64,000 nt of DNA from Gemmiger formicilis (GCF_016900095.1 NZ_JACJJP010000006.1:55482-119481); one strand, 5' to 3'; shown: positions 41,484 through 51,094, counted from the first letter of the stretch. Numbers and translations: made by a program. Notes: a model not told the origin generated them from the letters alone.

Positions 41484-43246
41484 GGGGTCACCTCCATGCG
41501 GTCCACGCCGGGATAGTACACGTCGCTGACCTGGATTTTGTTCATGGCGGGGGCGGTGCGGCCGTCCTGGGTTTCGGCGGTTACCGCAAAATACCAGGTC
41601 CCGGCGGGCAGCTGGTCGGCGGGCACCGGGTATTCGGTGCCGGTCAGCCCCGCCACATCCACCACCGGGTTGGCGAAATCCGGGGTGGCGGCCACCCGCA
41701 GCCGGTAGGTGATGGGCTGGTTGTCGAAGTCGTAGGCGTCCTCCCACCGGAACAGAACGGTCTGGCCGTCCTGCACCGGCTGGTACAGGAAGAAGGGCAT
41801 CAGCTCATGGAGACTGTCGTAGAACTGCTGATACGCCAGCTCCACCTGGTCCCCCAGCCCGGCCAGAATGGCGTCCCGCTCGGCGGCCGTGTTGCCCAGA
41901 TAATAGAAATCCGGCATGGCCAGGGCATAGGGGCGCACCACCTGGTCGTACTGTTGGGCCAGGGCGTTGACGGTGTCCCGGTTGATGGTCTCGTGCAGTT
42001 CGTCCACCTTGGCGGCCAGTTCGGCCCGGTTGGCCTCGTTTTTCAGAAAGCGCTGGTGGAGCAGCACGCCCCAGTAGTTGGCCACACCGTGCTCCCAGCT
42101 GCCGTAGTTGCCGGTCAGGCCCTCCACCTCGTCTTCCTGCCAGTGCAGACAGTTGTCTCCGTCCCAGGGGATGAAAAACCACTTCTGGCTGTTCAGCGGG
42201 CTGTACAGGTAGAAATTCTGCACCGTGGTATCGTTGTTGCCCATCAGGATGTTGTAGGCCAGCCAGGTCAGGTAGTTGTCCCGGTCGATGTAGTCGCCCA
42301 CAATCTCGTTGATGTCCACGCTGCGGTCGGCGATCAGGTTGACCAGGTCGATGAGCTTCTGGTTGTCCTGCCGCCCCTTGCAGCTGAGAATCTTGTCAAA
42401 GGCCGCCTGGTCGAAGTCCGGGTCATCAAAGTTTTTCAGTCCGTCGGACATCTCAAAGTTGAAGCTGATGGCCTTGTACAGATACCCTTCGGAATCCAGA
42501 CCGTGGTTGGCCAGGTATTTCTTGGTGGGCACCTCTGCCTGGGTGAACAGCCCGTAATCGGTGAAGGTGGTTTCGCCCGCCGTTTCGTCCTTGATGTACA
42601 GCCGCACAAACTGGGTGCGCAGACTGGAAATGTCCTCCACCGGCCGCAGCAGGTCAAAGTAGAGCTTGTTGCGCAGCCGGGTGGCGTCGAAGTTATGTTT
42701 GTTCAGGGCAATGTTGCTCTGCCCGCGCCACAGCCCGGCCTCGTCGTCCAGCTCCAGCTTGTAGGATTTCTGGGGCCGCACCGAGGAGGAATTTCCCCGC
42801 ACCCGGATGGTGGCGTTGCTTTCGGTGGCGTCGTAGCCCAGCATGCCGGGCTGGGGGCCGTCGTCGTTGCCTACCTGCACCACGGCCCGGGCCAGAATGT
42901 CGTTGTCCACATGGCTGTCCTCCGCAAAGCGAACGGCGCTGTTGACCTGGGCGAAGGTGTGGTCGGTGTCCGAACCGGCGTCGCCCCGCTGCACGGTGAC
43001 ATAAAAGTAGACCAGACTCTGGGGGTCGTCCTCACTGTAGATGGTCTTGTTTTCGGTCATGCCCACGGTGTTGATGTCCTGCGCCGTCTCCGGCGTGGCG
43101 GTTGCTTCGGCCGTGGGGGCGGGGGAGCCCTGGGGAGCGGTGTCGGCGGGCTGCCGCAGAGCGGCCGTCCCCAGCGCCACGGCCAGTGCCAGCAATGCCA
43201 GCACCGCCAGCAGGAAAATCTCAATCTTGTTCCCGGTTTGTTTCAC
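41480..43246 (-). CDS. CotH-family kinase-like protein
   Basis: A 588-residue protein with one N-terminal membrane helix (IEIFLLAVLALLALAVALG) and a Thr/Ala/Pro linker, so it is membrane anchored or secreted. The CotH domain has RVRGNSSSVRPQKSYKLEL, the YLTWLAYNILMGNNDTTVQN region, and the metal-binding FFIPWDGDNC. CotH of Bacillus spores is a protein kinase; related proteins phosphorylate surface proteins. A C-terminal FnIII-like domain (about 485-585) follows. GTG 43246 is preceded by AAGGAGG and overlaps pelG by 26 bp. In this operon it may phosphorylate surface components tied to the polysaccharide (inference). Confidence 0.85.
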   Translation of the reverse strand: MKQTGNKIEIFLLAVLALLALAVALGTAALRQPADTAPQGSPAPTAEATATPETAQDINTVGMTENKTIYSEDDPQSLVYFYVTVQRGDAGSDTDHTFAQVNSAVRFAEDSHVDNDILARAVVQVGNDDGPQPGMLGYDATESNATIRVRGNSSSVRPQKSYKLELDDEAGLWRGQSNIALNKHNFDATRLRNKLYFDLLRPVEDISSLRTQFVRLYIKDETAGETTFTDYGLFTQAEVPTKKYLANHGLDSEGYLYKAISFNFEMSDGLKNFDDPDFDQAAFDKILSCKGRQDNQKLIDLVNLIADRSVDINEIVGDYIDRDNYLTWLAYNILMGNNDTTVQNFYLYSPLNSQKWFFIPWDGDNCLHWQEDEVEGLTGNYGSWEHGVANYWGVLLHQRFLKNEANRAELAAKVDELHETINRDTVNALAQQYDQVVRPYALAMPDFYYLGNTAAERDAILAGLGDQVELAYQQFYDSLHELMPFFLYQPVQDGQTVLFRWEDAYDFDNQPITYRLRVAATPDFANPVVDVAGLTGTEYPVPADQLPAGTWYFAVTAETQDGRTAPAMNKIQVSDVYYPGVDRMEVTP

Positions 43247-44708
43247 GGGGATGCCTCCTTTGTGCAAAAGTCCGATCGGCCCGGGCCAGGGTTTCCTCGG
43301 CGCGGCAGAGCACGCCCTTTTGCGGTTGTGCAAACAGGGGCTGTTCGCAGAATACATGGTATTCCAGCCCGTCCAGATACCGGCGCAGCCGCCGCAGCAC
43401 CCAGAATCCGGTGACAGCCCCTGCCGCCAGAAATCCGGCGCCCCAGGTGTCGGGACCCAGGGCCAGGGTGACCAGGGACCCGGCCAGACTCAGGGCGGCA
43501 AACAGGCCGGCCGCCCGGCAGGCCCCGGCGCGGTCGTCAAAATAGAGCAGCAGCACGGTGCCGCACTTGACCACACCGTACAGGCAGTAGCCGAAGCAGA
43601 GCACCCGGAAGGTGCCGGCCATGGTTTCGTCCAGGCCCACGGTTTGCAGAAAGTTGCCCAGAAAGGCCACCGAGGCGATGGCCACAATGAGCTGCATCTG
43701 CAGCATGTGGGAAAACTCCGCATACAGGACGGTCTCCATCTCCTGCTTGGCGGCCCGGATGTCTTCCAGCCGGCCGCCGTACAGGATGGTGTCAAAGTAA
43801 GCGCGGTGTTTGGCCGCAAAGCGGGTTTCCAGCCCCACCACAAACTGCACCAGCATGGGCAGGATGGTCAGGGTGGCAAAAAAGGCGGGCACGTCGTACC
43901 GGGCGCAGTAGACACCGGTGGGAAATACCTGGCCCCGGTACCCGCTGGCCCAGAAAACAAAGTTGTGGCCGTACAGGCCCAGCCCCAGCAAAAGCCCGGT
44001 GAGCAGCAAATCGGGATACCGTTGCAGCGCCGGAAAGAACACCAGAAGGTTCCATCCCCCGGCGGGGTAGCACTGCAGAAGCTGCACCATGTACAGAAAC
44101 AGCAGCACCAGAAAACCCAGTGCCATGCCCCACAAAGCGGCGGGAAGCGGGTCCATTCCGCCTGCCAGAAAGGCCCACGTCAGCAGCAGGGCCGCCCCGG
44201 CCCCCGCCGCAAAGCCCAGCAAAAGGAAGGTGTACCGCTTGACGGTGGACAGGCAGGACATCTGGACCCAGATGACCAGCAGGGTGCAGAACAGAAGCTG
44301 CACCGCCAGCCGCACCGCCCAGCTCACCGGCAGGGTGAGCAGGTACAGCCCCATGGCGGGGGCGCCCGCCAGCAGCAGGAAGAATACCATGCCGAAAAAG
44401 GCGGGCAGAACATCCTGCAGGCGCTGCTGATAAATACAGTCCGAGATGAACCGGTCCAGAAAAAGCAGAACGATGCCGGCCAGCAGAAGGGAAAAGATCA
44501 TGGCGTAGGTCATAAAGAAGAGAAACTGTTCCCGCAGCCGGTAGACGGTCCCAAACCCTTCCAGCAGTCGCTGCAGGGCCAACAGCAGCAAAATCATCAG
44601 GACCATGGGGCCTTCGGTGACCACGGCGGCCACCGAATACCCCCGCAGCACCGCCAGCACCCCGCGGCCCCGGAACATCTTTTTCAGCCCAAAGCCGACG
44701 CCTGCCAT
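43221..44708 (-). CDS. pelG: PelG-like polysaccharide export membrane protein
   Basis: A 495-residue integral membrane protein with about twelve predicted helices, of the PelG family (MOP flippase-related). The start FGLKKMFRGRGVLAVLRGY and the later ARYDVPAFFATLTILPMLVQ segment are characteristic. In Pseudomonas PelG is the inner-membrane transporter that works with the glycosyltransferase PelF. The gene overlaps pelF by 25 bp and cotH by 26 bp. ATG 44708 was chosen because similarity starts there. Confidence 0.92.
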   Translation of the reverse strand: MAGVGFGLKKMFRGRGVLAVLRGYSVAAVVTEGPMVLMILLLLALQRLLEGFGTVYRLREQFLFFMTYAMIFSLLLAGIVLLFLDRFISDCIYQQRLQDVLPAFFGMVFFLLLAGAPAMGLYLLTLPVSWAVRLAVQLLFCTLLVIWVQMSCLSTVKRYTFLLLGFAAGAGAALLLTWAFLAGGMDPLPAALWGMALGFLVLLFLYMVQLLQCYPAGGWNLLVFFPALQRYPDLLLTGLLLGLGLYGHNFVFWASGYRGQVFPTGVYCARYDVPAFFATLTILPMLVQFVVGLETRFAAKHRAYFDTILYGGRLEDIRAAKQEMETVLYAEFSHMLQMQLIVAIASVAFLGNFLQTVGLDETMAGTFRVLCFGYCLYGVVKCGTVLLLYFDDRAGACRAAGLFAALSLAGSLVTLALGPDTWGAGFLAAGAVTGFWVLRRLRRYLDGLEYHVFCEQPLFAQPQKGVLCRAEETLARADRTFAQRRHPRETNREQD

Positions 44709-46141
44709 GGCTGCGTCACCTCCCTGTGCGGATTGCCGGCCGCTTCCCGGTAAAGGGCCCGGTAGGCGGCCAGAAAGTCTTTGTCCCGATAAAACCGTAC
44801 CACCCGGCGGTATCCGTTTTCCGCCAGGGCGCGCAGCTGGGCCGGACTGCGGCTGATGGAAAGAATCCCCTCCGCAATGGCGGCGGGGCTCATCACCGGC
44901 ACCACCCGGCCCGCCGGCCCCAGGCCGTCGTCCGCGCCCTCGATGATCTCCCGGCAGGCGCCCACGTTGGTGGCCACCACCGGGCGGTGGGCGGCCATGG
45001 CCTCCAGCAGCACAAAGGGTTGCCCCTCCGAAATGCTGGTCAGGATCACCAGGTCCAGCCCGGGCAGCCACCGGGTTACGTCGGCACGGCCCACAAACCG
45101 GATATCCCTGCAGTCCAGCCGCTGGATGAGCTCTTTGCATTCCTCGTAATAGTCTGGGTCCTCGTCATAGGGACCGATGAGGTCCAGGGTGGCGTCGGGC
45201 CGTACCGACTTGATGCGATGAAAGCTGTAGATCATGGTTTTCACGTCCTTGATGGGGACGATGCGCAGCACCGCCCCGATGTGCAGGGGATGGGGCGCCG
45301 GGTCCAGGGGCGGAATGGCTGCAAACCGGTCGATGTCGATGCCGTTGGGGATGACCTGGCATTTCCCCTCGTCGGCGCCCAGGCCGATCTGCAGTTCCCG
45401 GGCGCCCCGGAACAGGGAAACAATGGTGGCGGCCTGCCGGTACGCCGCCTGACTCAATGCCCGGAAATACCCGATCCAGGTGGGCTTGAAGTACCCCGGC
45501 ACCCAGTCGGCTTTCAGGATTTCCTCCTCCCGCTCCCGGGTGTAGATGCCGTGCTCGGTGACCAGAAAGGGTTTGCGGGTGAAATAGCTGAACTTGGCCC
45601 CCAGCAGTCCCGCGTACCCGGTGGCCACCGTGTGGTAGACGTCGGCTTCGGGCACCGGACAGCGCAGCAGCTCCAGGGCCGGCAGAAGCATGGACCGCAG
45701 CGTCCAGAACAAATCCTTGAAAGGAACGTTGCGGCCGGTGGTTTCGGCCACACCCCGCACCAGGTCCAGAAAATCCGCCGACATGAGAAAATCCTGCACC
45801 GGCCGGGGATGACTGCCGCCGAACAGCTCAAACAGCGGGGGCCAGTCCGGCGCGGTACCCCGCACCAGGTCCAGCAGTGCCTGCCGCTGGGCCTCTGTCG
45901 GCGGCAGGACGGGTCCGGCAGAACCGGCGGGCTCGATGGCTTCATCCAGAAAATATTCCCGCAGTTCGGTCACGTTGGATGGAATCTCATAGCGGAACTG
46001 TCCCCGCTGTTTGCTTTGCGCCCCGATGGACACAAGGAGAAACTGATGTTCCGGCATCTGCCGGATCAGCATCTGGACCCAGGCCGAAACACCGCCCACC
46101 ACATAGGGGTAACACCCCTCCACAATCAAACAGATCTTCAT
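44684..46141 (-). CDS. pelF: PelF-like GT4 glycosyltransferase
   Basis: A 485-residue cytoplasmic GT4 (GT-B fold) transferase. The N-terminal EGCYPYVVGGVSAWVQMLI is the PelF signature, with PNGIDIDRF, IGAVLRIVPIKDVKTMIYS and TSISEGQPFVLLEAMAAHRP from the donor-binding half. PelF of Pseudomonas uses UDP-GalNAc to polymerise Pel. The long insertion between residues 60 and 180 is normal for the family. It overlaps both neighbours (ATGA with the PelA-like gene), showing tight coupling. Confidence 0.93.
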   Translation of the reverse strand: MKICLIVEGCYPYVVGGVSAWVQMLIRQMPEHQFLLVSIGAQSKQRGQFRYEIPSNVTELREYFLDEAIEPAGSAGPVLPPTEAQRQALLDLVRGTAPDWPPLFELFGGSHPRPVQDFLMSADFLDLVRGVAETTGRNVPFKDLFWTLRSMLLPALELLRCPVPEADVYHTVATGYAGLLGAKFSYFTRKPFLVTEHGIYTREREEEILKADWVPGYFKPTWIGYFRALSQAAYRQAATIVSLFRGARELQIGLGADEGKCQVIPNGIDIDRFAAIPPLDPAPHPLHIGAVLRIVPIKDVKTMIYSFHRIKSVRPDATLDLIGPYDEDPDYYEECKELIQRLDCRDIRFVGRADVTRWLPGLDLVILTSISEGQPFVLLEAMAAHRPVVATNVGACREIIEGADDGLGPAGRVVPVMSPAAIAEGILSISRSPAQLRALAENGYRRVVRFYRDKDFLAAYRALYREAAGNPHREVTQPWQASALG

Positions 46142-48003
46142 GCTGTCACCAGCCTTATGGTAAAATTGGGTCGCTGCACCGTGACCAGATAGTATCCGGT
46201 GCCGCTGCCCGCACTGATGCGGCGGATGGTGCAGGCGTCGTCCGCGGCCTTGGGGATGCGGTCGGTTTTCAGGTAAAAGCTCACCGGCCCCAGCAGATTT
46301 TCCACACTGCCGGTGATCCGGTCTTCCGCAAACACAAGGTGGGGCACCGCCGCTTCGCAGATGCGCAGGGCGTCCCCGGCCTCGGTGGCGGACAGTGCCC
46401 GCAGCCAGGGAAAGGTTTCGTGGATGTCGCCCATCCAGGCGCAGTAGCTGCGGTAGAGCTCCCCCCAGCTTTTGCCGCCGCCGCGCTCGGCGTCAAAGAT
46501 GTCGTCGGGGTGGATGAAATGGGAAAAAGCACCGTACAGCCCCAGGGCACTCAGGGCGGACATCTGCTCATAGTCGTCCGGCGCCATGCCGGAGGTCACC
46601 CGGGGAAACTCCGCAATGCCGTCCTCTGCCACGGTAAAGTCCTGCACATACACCTGGCCTTCCTCCTCCTCATTGGTGTAAATGCCCGAGATCACCTCCA
46701 GATCGGGCAGGGCCTGCACCACCGCCCGGCGGCCTTCCGCGCTCAGATAGTTGGAGGGCGGCACATAGCTGCGCAGCGTCACGGACGGGAACATCCGGGC
46801 GGTGATGTCCCGCAGGGTCTGCAGGGACGCCGCCATATCCTGCTCACTGTCCCAGGGGGTATAGTGCAGCTCGTCGGGGGTACCCCCGGCCAGGGTCAGG
46901 GGCTGGTGGTTGTAGCCGTGGGCCCCCATCTCGTAGCCGTTTTTCAGCAGACTGTTGCCGAAATACAGTTCGGTGGAAGATTCGGTATAGGTCTGCTGGG
47001 CAGGGGCGGTCTCGGCGTTGTAAGTGGCCACAAACAGGCCGGTGTACACATCTCCGTAGGCGTTGGCAATCTGCAGCATGTCCGGCCACCAGATGTCCCG
47101 GTAGAATTCCCGGGCCGAGCGGTTGTATTCCTGGCGCACCACGTCGCTTTCGCTCTCGTACTGGGGCGAGGGAAAATCGTCGATGAACAGACACAGGGCG
47201 TTGATGACCGGATACATGACCGTGTCGGACAGGGTGTTGACGCACCCCGCCACAATGCCCCGCCAGAAATCTCCCTGGCCGGAGGTGGAGTTGAACACCG
47301 TCACCCGCCCCCGGCCGCAGTCGTAGGACCAGATCAGCGGGGTGCGGCGGCCTTCGGGGTCTTCGGCCCAGGCGTAGACACAGGCACTGTTTTCCAGGGT
47401 GACCGACAAGGCCACGTCGGAGAAGGTATCCCCGGCAAAGGAACGCCCCGCCAGGCCGGGCAGCAGCTCCTGGGCAAAGGTGACGGTGTTGTAGTTCAGA
47501 TAATCTCCGTAATCCACAATGCCCATGCGGCGGTAACCGGCATCGAACTGGGCGCCGATGGATTCCGGCACGGTGGCCAGCAGAAGCTTGCCGCCGTCTT
47601 CCACATAGTTCATCAGCCGGGCGGCAGAGTCGGTCAGCTCCTCCTCCCAGTAGGTCGAAGCCAGGATGACCATGTCGTAGTCGGTGTAGCTGACGCTCTG
47701 GGTGCGTGCCAGTTCCAGGGTGTCCGCTTCGATGCGCAGGTGTTCCAGGGCAATGCGGACGTTTTCCTCATACTCCACCGAATCCTGCCGCCGGGGACTG
47801 TACAGGACCAGCGCCCGGGGGCTGGTGGCTTCGGTGGCCTGCAAAGGTTCGGCGTCGGCCTGGTCCACCAGGGCCACCGCCTCCGACGCAGGCTGCAGGG
47901 CCAATCCCCGCAGGGTCATGCCGTTGTTGCTGATGAGAATCACCACCGCAAAGGCCACGCACACACCCAGCAGCACCATCAGATTTTTGCAATTTCTGTT
48001 CAC
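46138..48003 (-). CDS. PelA-like DUF2194 deacetylase-domain protein
   Basis: A 621-residue protein with one N-terminal membrane helix (LMVLLGVCVAFAVVILIS). A Rossmann-like/glutamine-amidotransferase-like region covers about 60-260. A CE4-like deacetylase domain then has the metal and base residues in CLFIDDFPSP and GYEMGAHGYNHQP. This is the layout of DUF2194 proteins and of PelA's deacetylase half; the glycosidase half of Pseudomonas PelA is not evident. It probably removes acetyl groups from the polymer at the outer face of the membrane. GTG 48003 overlaps the upstream stop (GTGA). Confidence 0.8.
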   Translation of the reverse strand: MNRNCKNLMVLLGVCVAFAVVILISNNGMTLRGLALQPASEAVALVDQADAEPLQATEATSPRALVLYSPRRQDSVEYEENVRIALEHLRIEADTLELARTQSVSYTDYDMVILASTYWEEELTDSAARLMNYVEDGGKLLLATVPESIGAQFDAGYRRMGIVDYGDYLNYNTVTFAQELLPGLAGRSFAGDTFSDVALSVTLENSACVYAWAEDPEGRRTPLIWSYDCGRGRVTVFNSTSGQGDFWRGIVAGCVNTLSDTVMYPVINALCLFIDDFPSPQYESESDVVRQEYNRSAREFYRDIWWPDMLQIANAYGDVYTGLFVATYNAETAPAQQTYTESSTELYFGNSLLKNGYEMGAHGYNHQPLTLAGGTPDELHYTPWDSEQDMAASLQTLRDITARMFPSVTLRSYVPPSNYLSAEGRRAVVQALPDLEVISGIYTNEEEEGQVYVQDFTVAEDGIAEFPRVTSGMAPDDYEQMSALSALGLYGAFSHFIHPDDIFDAERGGGKSWGELYRSYCAWMGDIHETFPWLRALSATEAGDALRICEAAVPHLVFAEDRITGSVENLLGPVSFYLKTDRIPKAADDACTIRRISAGSGTGYYLVTVQRPNFTIRLVTA

Positions 48004-48911
48004 TGGGCTTCCTCTTTTCTGAACGCCCGGACCCAGGCCAGGGTGGAGGCCGTAAGCAGTACCGGGCGGTTTCGCAGACCATGTAAAAATTGTTGCAGTC
48101 CCGCGCCGTTCTTGGCCTGCACGCACACCTCCATCTGGTCCCGCACCGCCTGTTCACTGTGGGGGTAGGCTTTCAGATACCGGGCGCAAAGGCGCTGGGC
48201 CGCCGCAAGATGGCCCTGCTGCAGCTCGGTCCGGATGCGGTGGTGCAGACAGGTTTCGGCGGGCGGGTTGGCGCGCAGCATCCGGTCGGTCAGGGCGGTG
48301 TGTCGGCGCAGCAGCCGGCGGCGCACATCCGGGTCGAACAGATCCGTCCGGATGGCCTGGTAGAGCAGCTCTTCCAGCCGGGCACAGGCCTCGGTATCCC
48401 CCGGGGTCCGGCGCCAGCGGGCTTCGGCCTCATCCAGCTGCTGCTGCATCTTGCGCCGCAGCTCCATGATGGCCACGCTGGCATAGTGGGATGTCTCGCC
48501 GTCCTCATTGGCCAGCGCCCGGCGCAGCGCCGGCAGACAGACCAGCGGGTCCCGGGCATCCAGCAGGCCCATGACCATCTCCCGGCGGTAGGTCAGGTCG
48601 GATACCAGCAGCGCTTCCTCCATGGGGACCCGGTCGGTCTCGGCGGACAGGTCCGGTTTCTGCAACCGGCGCAGGTCGTCGGGACTGAACTCCTTTCCGC
48701 GGTAAAATTCGCTGTAATCCGCCGGACCCAGGCGGGCAAGGCGGTCGCAAAGACAGAACAGCGGCACCCCCACCCCCGGCAGGGCAAGGCAGAGCACCAG
48801 ACAAAAGACGCCCTTTTGCAGGCTGGCACCCCGGCGGGCCGCCGCCCGGGCATACAACAGGCAAAACAGAAGGTACAGCCCCCCTCCTGCAGCGAAAATC
48901 CAGGGCATCAT
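48000..48911 (-). CDS. PelE-like membrane protein with helical repeats
   Basis: A 303-residue protein with two N-terminal membrane helices (PWIFAAGGGLYLLFCLLYA, GVFCLVLCLALPGVGVPLFCL), followed by HEAT/TPR-like helical repeats to the end. This is the same layout as PelE, the scaffold that links PelD to the synthase. Sequence identity to Pseudomonas PelE cannot be judged by eye; the call rests on topology and on the place between PelD-like and PelA-like genes. The start ATG 48911 overlaps the PelD-like stop (ATGA). Confidence 0.72.
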   Translation of the reverse strand: MMPWIFAAGGGLYLLFCLLYARAAARRGASLQKGVFCLVLCLALPGVGVPLFCLCDRLARLGPADYSEFYRGKEFSPDDLRRLQKPDLSAETDRVPMEEALLVSDLTYRREMVMGLLDARDPLVCLPALRRALANEDGETSHYASVAIMELRRKMQQQLDEAEARWRRTPGDTEACARLEELLYQAIRTDLFDPDVRRRLLRRHTALTDRMLRANPPAETCLHHRIRTELQQGHLAAAQRLCARYLKAYPHSEQAVRDQMEVCVQAKNGAGLQQFLHGLRNRPVLLTASTLAWVRAFRKEEAQ

Positions 48912-50719
48912 GCATGCACCTCCCCGGCACAGGCGGGCTCGCCATGGGATGCATCCAGCGCCCGCACCAGGTCCCGCTCGATCAGCCCCACCACCACCTT
49001 GACAAGGTCCTGATAGTAGGTGGTGAAGCGCTCCGGGTCCAGCTCGTAGACCGCCACAATGCCGTACAGCCGGTCTTCGCAGCGGATGGCCGCGGCCAGA
49101 TCGGGGCGGCCGGGAGCCAGCGCCGTGTTGACCAGCACGGGCTGCCGGGCCAGGACTTCGCACAGCGCCGCCAGCTTTTCTTTGTCGGGAACGGCGGGGG
49201 CACGGTCCTGCATGGCGGGGGAACAGGCCGCCAGCGCCGCGCCGCCGTCGTCCTCCATGCGGTAGACCACCACATGGCTGCATTGCAGCAGATCTTCCAC
49301 AATGCCCACTGTGTGCTGCAAAATCTGCGGCGGGTCCAGCGCGTCCAGCTCCCGCACAATCCGGTACAGATCGGCAAAACTGTGCCGCTCCGCCACAAGG
49401 CGCTGCTGCAGCTGGGTCTTGATCTCCAGGGTTTCGCCCTGCACGGCCTGCAGTTGATCAAATTTTTCGGTCAGCAGGCGGTTTTTGCGGCGCAGCCCCT
49501 CCGCTTCGTCCCGACGTCGGCCGGTCAGATACCCCAGCACCGACCCGGTGACCGCGTAAATCACAAAGGGCACCCAGGTATCCACGCTGTAAAGCAGATA
49601 ACTGATATCTACGTAGGAGGCCGCCAGACTGTACAGATAGGACAGGGAGGCCAGGGCCACGGCGGCCAGCCCCATGCCGCTGCCGTACCCGCTGGCAACC
49701 ACGGCCACGAACATCAGCCGGATGTCCACATATTTGAGATCGGATACATCCTTGGAAAAGCGCAGGAGCAGCAATGTGATGCCGAACAGCACCAGCAGTT
49801 CGGCGGCGCTGCGCAGCGCCGGGTGGGGCCGGTGCTTTGGGGCGGCAGCCCGGGGCTGGGGACGGGGCAGGTCCGCCGCTTCCCGCAGCAGCTGCCAGCC
49901 GTCTTCCTCCAAGATGGTGAAGGGCATCCAGCCGGTGGCAGTCTTGAGGGGCTCGGCGGAATACTGTGCCGCCGCCATGGTGTGGCGCTTGCCCGCCCAC
50001 TCCACCACGGCGGGGCGGCCTGCCGCCCGCTCCAGACAGCGGTAATAGGTTTGCAGGGGCAGGGGATGTCCTGTGACCAGCAGGTAACACCCGGTCATGG
50101 ACTGCAGCACCATGCGGTAGATGGCCGCCGCCGCATCGGAGGCGGCCAGGACGTCGATGCAGTCCTCCGGGCTATAGGCGCACCGGACAGGACGCTGCTT
50201 TCGTATGGCCCGCAGCGCCGCCCCGGTGACCCCCATGTCTTCCGGCGGCACCCGCCCATAGAGATACCCCATCCGCAGGATGAGCAGCGGCAGACCGTCA
50301 TAGTCCCGGCTGGCCCGGCAGCGCAGTTCTCCGGACGCCAGGGCGGCCTGCCGGGGATTCAGGGGGGATTGCCAGGACAACTCCACCGAAGAAAGATATA
50401 CAAAGCTTTGCAGGGAATGTCCCTGCAAAGCTTCCAGCAGCTGGCCCGGCAGGTCCGGTTCCTCCGCCGGGCAGCGGTCAGACCCTTCCCGCAATCCGGC
50501 GGTCAGAACGATCACCACGTCCACGCGGTGGGCCTGCAGAAAGGTCCGGATCTGCGGGACGGTAAATTGCCCCCGGTATACCGTGCCTTTGAATTTTGTA
50601 TCCCACAAGGTGCGTTTGCCGTCCTTTGTCAGCCAGCAGACGTCATGCCCTTCCCGCAAAAAATATTCCGCCGTGGCTTTGCCCGCCAAATCCCACGGCC
50701 CAGCGAACAGTACGTTCAT
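48908..50719 (-). CDS. PelD-like protein: SDR domain, four membrane helices, GAF domain
   Basis: A 603-residue multidomain protein. Residues 1-280 form a Rossmann/SDR epimerase-like domain, starting NVLFAGPWDLAGKATAEYFL and with a YLSSVELSWQ segment. Four membrane helices follow (about 310-410), then a short coiled coil (about 425-460) and a GAF domain to about 595. The helix-coil-GAF part matches PelD. The C-terminal degenerate GGDEF domain, which carries the c-di-GMP I-site in Pseudomonas PelD, is not seen. The SDR part may act on a UDP-sugar, but the N-terminal glycine motif is unusual. It is the first gene of the operon; AAGGAG precedes ATG 50719. Confidence 0.8.
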   Translation of the reverse strand: MNVLFAGPWDLAGKATAEYFLREGHDVCWLTKDGKRTLWDTKFKGTVYRGQFTVPQIRTFLQAHRVDVVIVLTAGLREGSDRCPAEEPDLPGQLLEALQGHSLQSFVYLSSVELSWQSPLNPRQAALASGELRCRASRDYDGLPLLILRMGYLYGRVPPEDMGVTGAALRAIRKQRPVRCAYSPEDCIDVLAASDAAAAIYRMVLQSMTGCYLLVTGHPLPLQTYYRCLERAAGRPAVVEWAGKRHTMAAAQYSAEPLKTATGWMPFTILEEDGWQLLREAADLPRPQPRAAAPKHRPHPALRSAAELLVLFGITLLLLRFSKDVSDLKYVDIRLMFVAVVASGYGSGMGLAAVALASLSYLYSLAASYVDISYLLYSVDTWVPFVIYAVTGSVLGYLTGRRRDEAEGLRRKNRLLTEKFDQLQAVQGETLEIKTQLQQRLVAERHSFADLYRIVRELDALDPPQILQHTVGIVEDLLQCSHVVVYRMEDDGGAALAACSPAMQDRAPAVPDKEKLAALCEVLARQPVLVNTALAPGRPDLAAAIRCEDRLYGIVAVYELDPERFTTYYQDLVKVVVGLIERDLVRALDASHGEPACAGEVHA

Positions 50720-51025
50720 CCCAGCGTCTCCTTATGTATTTGATACGGCACCCGCCGCAAATTCATATACACTGTACCGCGTACCTGCCGAAAAAACTGC
50801 CGAATAAAAAGGGAAGTGCGGCTTGAATTTTGTCCGCTCGCTTGGTATTTTTGCGATGGCGGCAATGATTGGATGACTTTTTGAGAAAAAAACTCCAAAA
50901 AGGGAAGCCCGGGAAGACGTCTGCCCGTAAAGAGAAAGTCCCAAAACCATGACAGGGGGCCTTTTTGAGTGCACAGGGGACATACCCTCCTTCGGCAAAG
51001 AAAAGGCCCGGTGCGTGCCTTCCTA
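50720..51025. other. Gene-free region upstream of the Pel-type operon
   Basis: About 300 bp with no gene. Near 50755-50785 the minus strand has TATATG without a good -35, next to GTACCGCGTAC, a possible operator for the operon. At about 50876-50901 TTTTTGAG and CTCCAAAAA can pair across an A7 loop. No known riboswitch or c-di-GMP aptamer pattern was recognised. Confidence 0.4.
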
Positions 51026-51054
51026 TTGACGTTTCATATTATTCGTTTTATAAT
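51026..51054 (+). promoter_or_regulatory. Promoter of the padR operon with inverted repeat
   Basis: TTGACG (51026-51031), exactly 17 bp, then TATAAT (51049-51054): an almost perfect sigma-A promoter. TATTAT-N7-ATAATA overlaps the -10 and could be the PadR autoregulatory site. Confidence 0.8.
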
Positions 51055-51094
51055 ACAGTAAAGTAATAAATATAGGAGGGGAGGCGATCCGGGG

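Noticed and set aside
48908..49150. RxxD motifs (RCED, RALD) in the PelD-like protein as c-di-GMP I-sites
   Set aside because: They lie in the GAF domain or its tail, not in a GGDEF fold; RxxD occurs by chance in Arg-rich proteins.
48914..50743. A 609-codon plus-strand frame opposite the PelD-like gene
   Set aside because: Antisense shadow; the minus strand has recognisable SDR, membrane and GAF segments and proper gene overlaps.
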